Part shown: positions 53,434 through 62,839 of the stretch, piece after piece
How positions within the stretch are numbered: position 1 is the stretch's first letter
Layout: every line of letters starts with the position of its first letter
Assembly (NCBI RefSeq): GCF_024053505.1
Contig: NZ_JAMXQS010000002.1
Coordinates: forward strand, 1 to 64,000
DNA from: Mesorhizobium liriopis
Lineage (GTDB): Bacteria > Pseudomonadota > Alphaproteobacteria > Rhizobiales > Rhizobiaceae
Reading direction: 5' to 3'
Length of the DNA: 64,000 nt
Notes under the pieces: model-generated
Told to the model about the DNA's origin: nothing
What the model saw: only the letters and a program-made list of their open reading frames with translations
The model's database searches: none
Position numbers and translations under genes: made by a program

Positions 53434-53490
53434 GCAAAGCCCTTAGCTTTTCTCGGCCGCTCTGTCCATTTCAGGCGCCGAAAGCCGATA

Positions 53491-53498
53491 TTAACCAT
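53491..53498 (+). promoter_or_regulatory. CtrA half-site TTAACCAT upstream of the outer-membrane protein gene
   Basis: Exact TTAACCAT, 58 bases before the start codon of the next gene. Only a half-site; a TTAA repeat at 7-base spacing is absent. Suggestive of cell-cycle control of an envelope gene; unproven. Confidence 0.4.
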
Positions 53499-53555
53499 CC
53501 TCGTTTACCCCTCACTCACCATGCGCAGGTTTCGCGCGGGAGTTTTTGGGGTCCG

Positions 53556-55481
53556 ATGGCATTCACGCGACCAAAGCTGATGCAGCCGAGCCGATCACGC
53601 TTCGCCGTTCTGGCGGGCGCGGTGGGGCTTGTCGCGCTCGGCGTCGGCTTGGGCGCGGTGGTGGCCGAAGACGGGTTGGCGTTGCGCGGCACGGCCGAAC
53701 AAGTGGAGCCGGCAGCGACGCAACCGGCAGCCGAGCCCGCCAAGCCCGCAGAGGCCGAACCGGAAAACCCCGCCCCGCTCGCCGAAATCGAGAAGGCACC
53801 GCTTCGACCCGCCCAACCCACCGAACCGCTCGACCAGAACCCCACCGGCCAGATCCTGCCGCAGGGCCGGCGCGCCGAGCCGGATCCTGTTCCGGCCCCC
53901 GCACCGACGCCGCCCTACCAGCCGATCAGCCCAGGCGCCGTGCCCGACCAGCCGGATGCCGGGGCGGACGACAGCAATGCGCCGTCCCGGAATCCCGGGC
54001 AGAACAATGACAGCCTGTTCTCCGAGCCCGAAGTGCTCGGCCAGCCGGCCAACCCTGCCACCGCGCGCACGCCCTCCACGCGGCAGAGCCGCACGCAGAC
54101 CGCCAACAACCGTCTGGTGCCCGCCACCGCCGAGGAGGCGCCCGCCGAACCGGAAGAGGCGGAGGCGATCGGCCCGGCAATCGTCAGCGAGCGCGCCCAG
54201 GCCGCGCGGGCTTCAGGCGAGAACGAGGCGGCCGACGAAGCCAACCCGCTGAATGCCAACCGGCTCAATGCCGAACTGGTGCGCCGCCGGGCACTTCGCA
54301 TTCCAGCCCTCGAAAGTGCCGCCCCCTTGCCGCTGGTGGACGACGACCCGTTCGCGCCCACGGGCCTGCGCGCGGGCTCCTTCATCCTGCGTCCCTCGAT
54401 CGAGCAGGGCATCGGCGCCAGCACCAACGCTTCGGCTTCCGCCGATGGCTCGTCGGGCTCCTATTCGGAAACGGTTCTACGCCTCAACGCGCTGTCGGAC
54501 TGGTCGCGCCATTCCCTGGCTGTCGATGCCTATGGCACGATCCGCCGCACGCTGTCAGGGGACGAGGTGGACGAGGGCAATGGCGGGCTCGACGCGCTGC
54601 TGCTGCTCGACATCAACCATGACTGGCAGGCGCGCTTCGCGCTCAACTATCTCGCCCAGCCGGAAGCCGCGTCCTCTCCCGTGCCCTTGCCGGCCGATGC
54701 CGAGGACCGCCCGGTCAACCACACGATCAATGGCGAAGCCGGGATCGAGCGCCGCCTCGGCCCCTTGCGCCTCGCCCTCACCGGCGTGCTCGAGCGCGAC
54801 ATCTATGGCGACGTGACGCTCGCCAACGGCGACACGCTTTCGCAAGAGGCGCGCAACTCGACGCTCGCCGCACTTCGCTTCCGCACCGGCTACGAGGTCT
54901 CGCCAGCACTCCAGCCTTTCGTGGAGGCCGAGATCGGCCGCCGCTTCTATGACGAGGAGGAAGACGAAAGCGGCACCGAGCGCTCCGCCAACCGCCTGGG
55001 GTTACGCACCGGCGTGGCCCTCGACCTGCGCGAAAAGCTTCAGGGCGAGATTGCCGTCGGCTACCTGCGCGAAAGCTTCGACGATAGCGGGTTGGACCCG
55101 ATCCAGGGCGTCAGCCTCGACGGCACGCTGGCATGGTCACCCTTGCGCGGCACCAATGTCGCGCTGCGCGCCGCGACAACGATCGAAAGCACCACGGCCG
55201 TCAACGAAAGCGGCTCGCTGGTCCACGATCTGCGCCTCGACGTCGAACGCACCCTGCGCGCCAATCTCACCGCCCGCGCCAGCCTCGGCCTCTCATGGCG
55301 CGATTATGTGGGCTCGGACGGCCACGACCTCACATGGTCGGCAGAGCTCGAGACCACCTACTGGTTCAACCGCGATTTCGGCCTCACCGGCCGCCTGCGC
55401 CACGAACAGCTTTCGAGCAGCTTCGAGGGCCGGGATTATGATGCGACGAGCGTGTTCGGGGGTGTGACGGTCAGGCGTTGA
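53556..55481 (+). CDS. outer-membrane beta-barrel protein with disordered N-terminal half
   Basis: A 641-residue protein. A hydrophobic segment at about 16-38 (FAVLAGAVGLVALGVGLGAVVA) serves export. Residues 40-265 are Pro/Ala/Glu-rich and probably unfolded. From about 270 the sequence alternates hydrophobic and polar residues in strands (LRAGSFILRPSIEQGIGAST, SLAVDAYGTIRRTL, LRFRTGYEVSPALQPFVEAEIG) up to the end FGGVTVRR, matching the BBP2-type outer-membrane barrel family. Function unknown. An inner ATG (MQPSRSRF) is an alternative start. Its 3' end overlaps the convergent ArsR gene by 11 bp. Confidence 0.85.
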   Translation: MAFTRPKLMQPSRSRFAVLAGAVGLVALGVGLGAVVAEDGLALRGTAEQVEPAATQPAAEPAKPAEAEPENPAPLAEIEKAPLRPAQPTEPLDQNPTGQILPQGRRAEPDPVPAPAPTPPYQPISPGAVPDQPDAGADDSNAPSRNPGQNNDSLFSEPEVLGQPANPATARTPSTRQSRTQTANNRLVPATAEEAPAEPEEAEAIGPAIVSERAQAARASGENEAADEANPLNANRLNAELVRRRALRIPALESAAPLPLVDDDPFAPTGLRAGSFILRPSIEQGIGASTNASASADGSSGSYSETVLRLNALSDWSRHSLAVDAYGTIRRTLSGDEVDEGNGGLDALLLLDINHDWQARFALNYLAQPEAASSPVPLPADAEDRPVNHTINGEAGIERRLGPLRLALTGVLERDIYGDVTLANGDTLSQEARNSTLAALRFRTGYEVSPALQPFVEAEIGRRFYDEEEDESGTERSANRLGLRTGVALDLREKLQGEIAVGYLRESFDDSGLDPIQGVSLDGTLAWSPLRGTNVALRAATTIESTTAVNESGSLVHDLRLDVERTLRANLTARASLGLSWRDYVGSDGHDLTWSAELETTYWFNRDFGLTGRLRHEQLSSSFEGRDYDATSVFGGVTVRR

Positions 55482-56151
55482 GCCCGAACACCCGGGAAAA
55501 ATCCCGTATTCCGGCGGGCGTGAAAGAAATAACACGCCCCGATCCGCGCCTTGCCCACCGGCGGGCGATGATGTGATCGAGCAGGGCAGCCCCCAGCGCG
55601 CCGGCCAGATGGCTGCGCCGCTCACTCCAGTCGAGACAAACGCGGCAAAGAGGGCGGCGCCGGGTTTGGAGACCGTCCACATCGATGCCCAGCGCCGTCA
55701 GTTCCCTGTGGCCGGTCGGCGTCAGGACCGGCGCCGCCTCGCCTGCGATCCACCCACGGCATTCGAGCCCATGCAGAAGTGCGACGCCGCGCGCGCCGGC
55801 AAGGTGGTCGTAGCACTGCCGCGCCTCACGCAGGGCCGCCTCGCGCGGGCCGGTTCGAACGCGAACCGCTCCCGTGCGCTGGGCAAGCCCCATCAGCGCT
55901 TCAAGCACTTCCGCGACATCATGGCCCGATAGGCGGAAATAGCGGTGCCGCCCCTGCTTTTCGGCAAAGAGCAGCCCGGCCGATTCGAGCTTGGCGAGAT
56001 GCCCGCTCGCGGTCGGCAGCGCCACGCCGGCCGCTTCCGCCAGCTCGCTCACGGTCAGCGCGCGGCCATCCATGAGCAGGGAAAGCATGTTCGCCCGCGC
56101 GGGATCACCCAGAAGTGCCGCGATATTCGCAATGACCGGACCATCCTTCAT
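55471..56151 (-). CDS. ArsR-family transcriptional regulator with long C-terminal part
   Basis: A 226-residue regulator. Residues 5-85 are an ArsR winged helix (IAALLGDPARANMLSLLMDGRALTVSELAEAAGVALPTASGHLAKLESAGLL). The remaining 140 residues contain CLDWSERRSHLAGALGAALL and two cysteines in RRPLCRVCLDW; this layout is known from rhizobial ArsR regulators of about 220-240 residues whose C-terminal half is not classified. Divergent from the NIPSNAP and monooxygenase genes 131 bases away, which it probably regulates. Confidence 0.87.
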   Translation of the reverse strand: MKDGPVIANIAALLGDPARANMLSLLMDGRALTVSELAEAAGVALPTASGHLAKLESAGLLFAEKQGRHRYFRLSGHDVAEVLEALMGLAQRTGAVRVRTGPREAALREARQCYDHLAGARGVALLHGLECRGWIAGEAAPVLTPTGHRELTALGIDVDGLQTRRRPLCRVCLDWSERRSHLAGALGAALLDHIIARRWARRGSGRVISFTPAGIRDFSRVFGLNA

Positions 56152-56281
56152 CGCCCGTCTCCTCGCATGGATCACTGAGAGCGGTTTAACACGGCAGCGG
56201 CAACCATGCTTCGGCTGAGACCGAAGCATTCCCGTTCTTCTCCGGCATAAGGTGACGTCATCCCAACCGGAGAGGCAATTC

Positions 56282-56599
56282 ATGATCACCTGTTTCATCC
56301 CCTACGAACTCGACCCTTTCCGCGTCGACGCGTTCGAGGATTATGCGCGCGACTGGAACCATGCGATCCCGCGCTGCGGTGCCGATCTCGTGTGTTACTT
56401 CGCGCCGCATGAGGGTTCGGCCACCACCGGCTATGGCGTCTACAACATCGAAAGCCTCGCGGCCTACGAGGCCTACCGCGCGCGGCTGCGCGACGATCCG
56501 CTGGGTCGGCAGAATTATGAGTTCGCCAAGCGCGAGCGCTTCATCCTGAAAGAAGATCGCATCTTCCTGCGCCGCGTCATGGCGGAGGCTCGGCCATGA
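56282..56599 (+). CDS. NIPSNAP-family protein
   Basis: A 105-residue protein of the dimeric alpha-beta barrel fold, NIPSNAP family: ITCFIPYELDPFRVDAFEDYARDWNHAIPRCGADLVCYF, then EAYRARLRDDPLGRQNYEF. Role unknown. The ATG at 56282 is preceded by GAGAGGC and gives the family start. It overlaps the next gene by 4 bp (ATGA), so the two are coupled. Confidence 0.85.
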   Translation: MITCFIPYELDPFRVDAFEDYARDWNHAIPRCGADLVCYFAPHEGSATTGYGVYNIESLAAYEAYRARLRDDPLGRQNYEFAKRERFILKEDRIFLRRVMAEARP

Positions 56600-56943
56600 T
56601 CGCCGTGATCTTCGAGGTCTGGCCGGCCGAAGGTGAGAGGCACCACTATCTCGATCTGGCAACCGCCTTGCGCCCCGAACTCGTGGACGTGGACGGCTTT
56701 CTTTCCATCGAGCGTTTCCAAAGCCTTGCCGAGCCCGAAAAGCTCCTCTCGCTCTCCTTCTGGCGCGACGAGAATGCGGTCCGCACCTGGCGCAACACGC
56801 TGGCCCACCGCGCGGCGCAAGCCAGAGGCCGCGAAGGCGTGTTCAAGGACTACCGCCTGCGCATTGCCGGTGTGTTGCGCGATTACGGCATGACCGAACG
56901 CGCCGAAGCGCCCGCCGACAGCCGGCAAGCTCACCAAGCATGA
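56596..56943 (+). CDS. antibiotic-biosynthesis-monooxygenase-like protein
   Basis: A 115-residue protein of the ABM fold: MIAVIFEVWPAEGERHHYLDLATALRPELVDVDGFLSIERFQSLAEP and ALSFWRDENAVRTWRNT-type region. ABM proteins include haem- and quinone-oxidising enzymes; this one is coupled to a NIPSNAP gene of similar fold and faces an ArsR regulator. Together they may form a small detoxification pair. Substrate unknown. Confidence 0.85.
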   Translation: MIAVIFEVWPAEGERHHYLDLATALRPELVDVDGFLSIERFQSLAEPEKLLSLSFWRDENAVRTWRNTLAHRAAQARGREGVFKDYRLRIAGVLRDYGMTERAEAPADSRQAHQA

Positions 56944-56976
56944 AAAAAACCGCCCCAGTCTTTCAACCGGGGCGGC
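56942..56976 (-). terminator. terminator of galU (bidirectional)
   Basis: On the minus strand CCGCCCC and GGGGCGG pair around a 12-base loop, followed by TTTTTTT. It lies 30 bases beyond the galU stop and also after the ABM gene on the plus strand. Confidence 0.9.
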
Positions 56977-57005
56977 TTCCGATCCTCCAGACCTGCGCGC
57001 GGGTC

Positions 57006-57875
57006 TTACTTCACCAGCGCCTTGATCTGCTCGCGCACCGTGTCACCGATATCCTTGCGTGCCAGGGCGAAGGCCAGGTTCGCGTTGACGAAACCTTCCG
57101 GCGAGCCGCAGTCGAAGGTTTGGCCGCGATAGTGGTAGCCGTAGAAGGGCTGCTTGCTCTTCAGCTTCAGCATCGAGTCGGTGAGCTGGATCTCGTTGCC
57201 CGCGCCGCGTTCCTGCGTTTCGAGGATTTCGAAGATCTCGGGCTGCAGGATGTAGCGGCCGTTGATGAAGAGGTTGGAGGGGGCCGTGCCCTTGGCCGGC
57301 TTTTCGACCATTTCGGTCAGCTCGAAGCCGGTGCCGGTCTCCTTCCCCTTGCCGACGATGCCGTATTTGTGCGCCTCTTCCGGGTCGCACTCTTCCACGG
57401 CCACGATGTTCGAGCCGGTCTCGTTGTAGAGCTCGACCATGGCTTTGGTGCAGCCGGTGCCGGGCAGCATGATCATGTCGGGGAGGAGCAGCGCGAAGGG
57501 CTCGTCGCCCACGATGTCGCGCGCGCACCACACGGCGTGGCCCAGGCCCAGCGGCTCCTGCTGGCGGGTGAACGAGGTCGAGCCGGCCTTGGGCTGGATG
57601 CTCTGCAGCAGCTCGATCTGCGCGTTCTTGTTGCGCGCCTTCAGCGTCGCGTTGAGCTCGTATTGCAGGTCGAAATAGTCTTCGATCACGTGCTTCGAGC
57701 GGCCGGTCACGAAAACCAGGTGCTCGATGCCCGCTTCCAAGGCCTCATCGACCACATACTGGATGATCGGACGGTCCACCACCGTCACCATCTCCTTGGG
57801 GATCGCCTTGGTGGCCGGCAGAAAGCGCGTGCCCAGGCCCGCCACCGGAAACACTGCCTTGCGAACTCGCTTCAT
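57006..57875 (-). CDS. galU: UTP-glucose-1-phosphate uridylyltransferase
   Basis: A 289-residue nucleotidyltransferase making UDP-glucose. The nucleotide motif [23 protein letters not shown] (about 7-29), [14 protein letters not shown], and LPDMIMLPG are typical of GalU. The product feeds LPS, cyclic glucan and exopolysaccharide. MKRVRKA at 57875 is preferred over a start six codons earlier. Terminated at 56942. Confidence 0.95.
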   Translation of the reverse strand: MKRVRKAVFPVAGLGTRFLPATKAIPKEMVTVVDRPIIQYVVDEALEAGIEHLVFVTGRSKHVIEDYFDLQYELNATLKARNKNAQIELLQSIQPKAGSTSFTRQQEPLGLGHAVWCARDIVGDEPFALLLPDMIMLPGTGCTKAMVELYNETGSNIVAVEECDPEEAHKYGIVGKGKETGTGFELTEMVEKPAKGTAPSNLFINGRYILQPEIFEILETQERGAGNEIQLTDSMLKLKSKQPFYGYHYRGQTFDCGSPEGFVNANLAFALARKDIGDTVREQIKALVK

Positions 57876-58158
57876 TCGATCTCCATCGTCCAATTGCGAG
57901 GCTTGACCCTGACGCAGGGTCAGCCGACATTTTAGTGCCGGAATCGCATCCTATATACGCGATCCGGGGGCCATGACCATGACGGCCCGGGCGGCAAGAT
58001 AGGGCAGAGCGTGGCGAAAGTAGAGCCGACGCCGAAATCCTTATCGCGCTGGAAGCGAGCAAAGGACAGCGACGGAGAGCGAACAAGCGGCTCCATGGTA
58101 AACCGATTGATAACTCCCTTGGGGCATCAATGGACCGACAACCGCTTGTTATGGAGTT

Positions 58159-59406
58159 ATGAGTATGCCGGTTCCGGCGAATGGCAAGACGAGACTGACA
58201 CGAGGCTGGAAGCGCGCGGCTCTGGGTGCCGGGCTTTCAGTGGCCTTGCTCGCCACGAGCCTGCCGGCGCACGCCGATGCCCGCTTCCGCTCATGGGTGG
58301 CCGAATTCAAGCAGACGGCCATCGCCAGCGGCGTCTCGGGGCGGACCTATGACCGCGCCTTCCGCGGCGTCGACGAGCCCGATCTCGAAGTGCTCGAGAA
58401 AGCCCGCTACCAGCCCGAGTTCAAGGCCGAGGCGTGGGACTATTTCGACAATCGCGTGCAGGAACATGCGATCTCGGTCGGCCGCCAGATGGCGAAGAAA
58501 TACAAGCCCTGGCTCGACCGCATCGAAGCCAGATACGGTGTGGACCGCAATATCGTGCTCGCCATCTGGTCGATGGAATCGAATTATGGCGAAATCCTCA
58601 AGAACGACAAGGTGATGCGCAATGTGGTGCGCTCGCTGTCAACGCTCGCCTATGGCGACCCCAAGCGTGCCAAGTTCGCCCGCAACCAGCTGATCGCGGC
58701 ACTCAAGATCCTGCAGTCGGGCGATATCGACGAGAGCCACCTGACCGGGTCCTGGGCGGGCGCCATGGGCCATACCCAGTTCATTCCGACCTCCTACCAG
58801 CTCTACGCGCAGGACATGGACGGCGACGGGCGCCGCGACATCTGGGATTCGGTGCCCGACGCGCTGGCAACGGCCGCCAACCTTCTCAGGAAGAACGGCT
58901 GGCAGTCGGGCCAGACCTGGGGCTACGAGGTCTCGCTGCCCGATGGCCGCAAGTTCCCCTCGGGCCGCGCATCGCTCGCGAAATGGCAGTCGCTCGGTGT
59001 CACCCGCGCCAGCGGCAAGCCGTTCCGCAACGGCGCGGAAAGCGCCGAGCTCAAGCTGCCGGACGGCCGTTCGGGACCGGTCTTCCTGATGACCAAGAAC
59101 TTCCGCGTCATCAAGGCCTACAACAATTCCGACAAATACGCGCTCGCTGTCGGCCTGCTCGCCGACGAGATCGCGGGCTATGGCGGGCTCGTGGCCGACT
59201 GGAACCGCCCCTTCACCAAGCTGTCCATGGACGAGAAGCAGGAACTGCAGCAGCGCCTCTCGACCTATGGCTATTATGAGGGCAAGTTCGACGGCAAGAT
59301 CGGCTCGGGTTCGCGCGCGGCGATCATGGCCTATCAGGAAAGGATGGGCCTGACGCCGGACGGCCATCCGAGCCTCGAGGTCCTGTCGACCTTGCGCAAG
59401 AAATAG
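58159..59406 (+). CDS. lytic murein transglycosylase (MltB family)
   Basis: A 415-residue periplasmic enzyme. Signal peptide about 1-40 (ends SLPAHAD). The MltB-type SLT domain includes VLAIWSMESNYG with catalytic Glu140, then GSWAGAMGHTQFIPTSYQLY and WDSVPDALATAANLL. The C-terminal ~60 residues are a PG_binding_1 domain (LSTYGYYEGKFDGKIGSGSRAAIMAYQERMGL). It cleaves glycan strands. Twelve bases before the SGNH gene, so likely co-transcribed with it. Confidence 0.93.
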   Translation: MSMPVPANGKTRLTRGWKRAALGAGLSVALLATSLPAHADARFRSWVAEFKQTAIASGVSGRTYDRAFRGVDEPDLEVLEKARYQPEFKAEAWDYFDNRVQEHAISVGRQMAKKYKPWLDRIEARYGVDRNIVLAIWSMESNYGEILKNDKVMRNVVRSLSTLAYGDPKRAKFARNQLIAALKILQSGDIDESHLTGSWAGAMGHTQFIPTSYQLYAQDMDGDGRRDIWDSVPDALATAANLLRKNGWQSGQTWGYEVSLPDGRKFPSGRASLAKWQSLGVTRASGKPFRNGAESAELKLPDGRSGPVFLMTKNFRVIKAYNNSDKYALAVGLLADEIAGYGGLVADWNRPFTKLSMDEKQELQQRLSTYGYYEGKFDGKIGSGSRAAIMAYQERMGLTPDGHPSLEVLSTLRKK

Positions 59407-59417
59407 AACGGATCGGG

Positions 59418-60596
59418 ATGCAGCGAGGCAGAGAACGCAAGCACACGCATATCGCGCTGGCCCGTTTTCTGCTCGCCGCGAGCCTTGCCGTGACCACCGC
59501 CGCTCCGGCCTTTGCGCAGGACGGCGGTTTCGGCATTTTCCGCAAGATCTTCCGCCCGCGCGAGCGGATCATCGACGATTACGGCTACGACGATTACCAG
59601 CCTGCGCCGCGCCGCCGGGCGGTACCCCAGCGACAGCAGCCGCGTCCCGCACAGCGGCGCACCCAGCGCCCGGCCGCGCCCGTCGAGCCGCCGCCGCCGG
59701 CCGTCATCGAGAAGGCGGCCGATGCGCGCGCCGTGCTCGTGATCGGCGATTTCATGGGTGCGGGCCTGGCCGAAGGGCTCGATGCGGTCTTTGCGCAGGA
59801 TCCCAAGATCCGCGTGATCGACGCCACCAACGGCTCGTCGGGCTTCGTGCGCGACGATGTGGTGGACTGGCCGAAATCCGTCGCGGAGATGATCGCCAAG
59901 GAAAAACCGGTCGCGGTCGTCGCCATGCTCGGCTCCAACGACCGCCAAAGCATGAAAGTGGGAGACACGCGCGAGCCCTCGCGCTCGCCCCCTTGGACCA
60001 TCGCCTATGAGGGGCGCACGCATGCGCTCGCCAAGGCCGTCGAGGCCACCAAGGTGCCGCTGCTCTGGGTCGGCCTGCCGAGCTTCAAGAATGCGAAGAT
60101 GGCGGCCGATGTGGTCGCCTTCAACGACATCTATTCCCGCGCGGCGGGAGGGGCCGGTGCGGAATATGTGGATGTGTGGGACGGCTTCGCCGACGACACG
60201 GGCGCCTTCACCGCGACCGGCCCCGACATCAACGGCCAGCCCGTCCGCCTGCGCGGCAATGACGGCATCAACCTGACGCGCGCCGGCAAGCGCAAGCTCG
60301 CCTTCTACCTCGAAAAACCGCTCGCCCGCATTCTCGGCGTGCCGGTGGGTGCGAGCAAGGCCGTGGCCGGCACGGGCGGCACGGCCGAAGTGCTTCCCGC
60401 CTCGCTTTCCGCGCAGGCCGCCGGTCCCGCGGCCCCGCTCGACCGCACCCCGCCCATGGCGCTCGGCAGCCTTTCTTCTTCCGGCAATGAAAACGAGCTT
60501 CTCGGTGGCGCAAAGCCCGCGCCGATCAAGCCCAACACGGCCACGATCGAGCGCGTGCCCGGCCGCGCCGACGACTTCGGCGGCGCAGCGCAGTAG
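59418..60596 (+). CDS. secreted SGNH-type hydrolase-like protein (DUF459)
   Basis: A 392-residue exported protein with signal peptide (about 1-34, ending APAFAQ). A Pro/Arg/Gln-rich stretch leads to a DUF459 SGNH-like domain from about 105: [17 protein letters not shown] where GDS of SGNH hydrolases reads [14 protein letters not shown] as the block with Asn, and [17 protein letters not shown] where the DxxH region lacks His. The catalytic Ser and His are therefore both absent. The C-terminal tail is low-complexity. Co-directional with the transglycosylase gene; a wall-modifying or binding role is inferred. Confidence 0.82.
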   Translation: MQRGRERKHTHIALARFLLAASLAVTTAAPAFAQDGGFGIFRKIFRPRERIIDDYGYDDYQPAPRRRAVPQRQQPRPAQRRTQRPAAPVEPPPPAVIEKAADARAVLVIGDFMGAGLAEGLDAVFAQDPKIRVIDATNGSSGFVRDDVVDWPKSVAEMIAKEKPVAVVAMLGSNDRQSMKVGDTREPSRSPPWTIAYEGRTHALAKAVEATKVPLLWVGLPSFKNAKMAADVVAFNDIYSRAAGGAGAEYVDVWDGFADDTGAFTATGPDINGQPVRLRGNDGINLTRAGKRKLAFYLEKPLARILGVPVGASKAVAGTGGTAEVLPASLSAQAAGPAAPLDRTPPMALGSLSSSGNENELLGGAKPAPIKPNTATIERVPGRADDFGGAAQ

Positions 60597-60610
60597 CGAT
60601 CGGAACGATA

Positions 60611-62068
60611 TCAGCGCGGAAGTTCGGTGGTTCCCATCAAGGCTTCGTCGATCGCGCGCGCGGCTTGGCGGCCCTCGCGGATGGCCCAGACCACCAGCGA
60701 CTGCCCGCGCCGCACATCGCCCGCCGCATAGAGCTTGTCGAGGTTGGTTCGGTAGTCGCGGTCGTTGGCGACCACGTTCACTGAGCGGCGGCTGTCCGTC
60801 TTGAGCGCGAGCTTGTCGCCCATTTCCTGGAGCACGCCGGTCTGGATCGGGCCCGAGAAACCGATGGCGATGAAGGCGAGATCGGCACGGATCACGAATT
60901 CGGTGCCTGGCACGGGCTTGCGCTTGTCATCCACCTCGCAGCACTTCACGCCGGTCAAAATGCCGTCCTCGCCGATGAATTCGAGCGTCGCCACCTGGAA
61001 CTCGCGCTCGGCACCCTCGGCTTGGCTCGACGAGGTGCGCATCTTGGTCGCCCAATAGGGCCAGACGGCAAGCTTGTCCTCGCGCTCAGGGGGCTGGGGA
61101 CGAATGTCGAGCTGTGTGACGCGCACCGCGCCCTGGCGGAATGCCGTGCCCACGCAGTCGGATGCCGTGTCGCCGCCGCCCACCACGACCACATGCATGC
61201 CACCTGCCAGGATCGGCTCGGGCCGCGCCCATGCCACGGCGGCAGAATTCTCGCCGCCCACGCGCCGGTTCTGCTGCACGAGATAAGGCATCGCATCATG
61301 CACGCCTTCGAGCTCGACGCCCGGAATGCCTGCCGGGCGTGGCGTCTCGGAGCCGCCGCAATAGAGCACGGCGTCGTATTCGGCGATCAGCTCTTCCAGC
61401 TTGCGGTCCACGCCGATATTCACGCCGCAGAAGAATGTGACGCCCTCGCCCTTCATCTGCTCGACGCGGCGGTCGATGGTGGCCTTTTCCATCTTGAAGT
61501 CGGGAATGCCGTAGCGCAGCAGGCCGCCGGGGCGGGACTCGCGCTCGAACACGTGCACTTCATGGCCCACGCGACCGAGCTGCTGGGCGGCCGCCAAACC
61601 GGCAGGACCCGAGCCGATCACCGCCACGCGCTTGCCGGTCCGGGTTTCCGCGGGCTGCGGGCGGATCAGCCCGAGCTCATAGGCCTTGTCGGCGATCGCC
61701 TGTTCCACCGTCTTGATGGCGACGGGCACGTCTTCGAGATTGAGCGTGCAGGCTTCCTCGCACGGAGCGGGGCAGATGCGGCCGGTCCATTCGGGGAAGT
61801 TGTTGGTGGAATGCAGGTTGCGGATCGCGGTTTCCCAGTCGCCGCGATAAACGAGGTCGTTCCAGTCGGGAATCTGGTTGTGCACGGGGCAGCCCGTGGG
61901 TCCGTGACAGAACGGAATGCCGCAATCCATGCAGCGCGCCGCCTGTTTCTCGACTTCGCGCTCGTTCATCGGGAGCGTGAATTCGCGGAAATGCCGAATG
62001 CGATCCGAGGCCGGCTGATAGCGCGGCACCTGCCGGTCGATCTCGAGAAACCCAGTAACCTTGCCCAT
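60611..62068 (-). CDS. gltD: glutamate synthase (NADPH) small subunit
   Basis: A 485-residue subunit that carries electrons from NADPH to GltB. N-terminal iron-sulphur cysteines are Cys46, Cys49, Cys54 and Cys60 ([15 protein letters not shown]). FAD loop [22 protein letters not shown] and NADPH loop [16 protein letters not shown] follow; [13 protein letters not shown] and [17 protein letters not shown] are the C-terminal FAD part. Start MGKVTGFL preferred over MELT four codons earlier. It begins 12 bases after vapC, so it shares the vapBC transcript unless another promoter lies within. Confidence 0.95.
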   Translation of the reverse strand: MGKVTGFLEIDRQVPRYQPASDRIRHFREFTLPMNEREVEKQAARCMDCGIPFCHGPTGCPVHNQIPDWNDLVYRGDWETAIRNLHSTNNFPEWTGRICPAPCEEACTLNLEDVPVAIKTVEQAIADKAYELGLIRPQPAETRTGKRVAVIGSGPAGLAAAQQLGRVGHEVHVFERESRPGGLLRYGIPDFKMEKATIDRRVEQMKGEGVTFFCGVNIGVDRKLEELIAEYDAVLYCGGSETPRPAGIPGVELEGVHDAMPYLVQQNRRVGGENSAAVAWARPEPILAGGMHVVVVGGGDTASDCVGTAFRQGAVRVTQLDIRPQPPEREDKLAVWPYWATKMRTSSSQAEGAEREFQVATLEFIGEDGILTGVKCCEVDDKRKPVPGTEFVIRADLAFIAIGFSGPIQTGVLQEMGDKLALKTDSRRSVNVVANDRDYRTNLDKLYAAGDVRRGQSLVVWAIREGRQAARAIDEALMGTTELPR

Positions 62069-62080
62069 AGTCAGTTCCAC

Positions 62081-62491
62081 TCAGCTCGCAGCGGTTTCAC
62101 CCAGCAGCCAGTTTTCGATCCTCAAACCCGGCACGTGCCGGAAAGCCCGATCCGCTGTTACCAGCGTCGCATTCAGGACGAGCGCATGGGCCGCGATGAA
62201 CATGTCGTTCGGCCCGAGCTCTCTCCCTGCTTTCTTCAACCCCGCCCGAACCGATGCGTAGACCTCAGCGACCGGCGGTTCCATTCCCACGACACGCAAG
62301 CCTTGCAGCACTGCGGTCATCTTTCTGTGCGTGTCGGCACTCGTTCCATTGACTAGACCGAACAGAACTTCGGCCGACACCACCACGCTCGTATAGAGCA
62401 ACTCCCTCGGCTCCTCGGCGAAACGCTGTGCGGCAAAGCCAGCCGAGTTTCGCGCGATGTCCGAAATGATGTTCGTATCCAGGAGGTACAC
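62081..62491 (-). CDS. vapC: VapC-type PIN-domain toxin
   Basis: A 136-residue PIN-domain ribonuclease. The four acidic catalytic residues are visible: Asp5 (LLDTNIIS), Glu41 (SAEVLFGL), Asp96 (GPNDMFIAAHAL) and Asp114 (TADRAFRHV). VapC toxins cut tRNA or rRNA and are blocked by VapB. The vapB stop lies two bases before the vapC ATG. Placed between vapB and gltD on the same strand. Confidence 0.92.
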   Translation of the reverse strand: MYLLDTNIISDIARNSAGFAAQRFAEEPRELLYTSVVVSAEVLFGLVNGTSADTHRKMTAVLQGLRVVGMEPPVAEVYASVRAGLKKAGRELGPNDMFIAAHALVLNATLVTADRAFRHVPGLRIENWLLGETAAS

Positions 62492-62493
62492 GG

Positions 62494-62763
62494 CTAGAAC
62501 TTGACGTCGTCGAGGGGAAGCATGTCGCTGTCGTCGATGTCCGGGAAGTCAAATTCGGATGGCGGCTGCCTCCGCAACCATTCGACGATTTCCTTCGGCG
62601 AGCGCTGGCGCTTGTCCGGCACCAGCGTCAGGCTCCCATCCGCTTCCTTGCGGATCGTGACCTCTTCTCCTTCGAACTCGAACTCTTTCGGGATGCGCAC
62701 GGCGCGGCTTCGGCCATTGCGGAAGACGCGCACGCGCTGTTCTTTTTTCGCTTCGGCCGGCAT
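62494..62763 (-). CDS. vapB: VapB-type AbrB-fold antitoxin
   Basis: An 89-residue antitoxin. Residues 11-50 form a swapped-hairpin AbrB/SpoVT domain (VRVFRNGRSRAVRIPKEF, VTIRKEADGSLTLVPDK) for DNA binding; the acidic C-terminus (PPSEFDFPDIDDSDMLPLDD) should bind and block VapC. First gene of the pair, with a perfect palindrome 10 bases upstream of its start. Confidence 0.92.
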   Translation of the reverse strand: MPAEAKKEQRVRVFRNGRSRAVRIPKEFEFEGEEVTIRKEADGSLTLVPDKRQRSPKEIVEWLRRQPPSEFDFPDIDDSDMLPLDDVKF

Positions 62764-62772
62764 CGCTTGCCT

Positions 62773-62806
62773 CCAACTGGCATATGCCTTGTCATATGCC
62801 AGTTGG
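62773..62806 (-). promoter_or_regulatory. vapBC operator palindrome
   Basis: CCAACTGGCATATG and CATATGCCAGTTGG are exact 14-bp complements around a 6-base spacer CCTTGT. It lies 9 bases before the vapB start codon. AbrB-type antitoxins bind such inverted repeats to repress their own promoter. Autoregulation here is inferred. Confidence 0.8.
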
Positions 62807-62839
62807 TTGATCGTGCCGCAATGCGACCGATCGCGCCCT

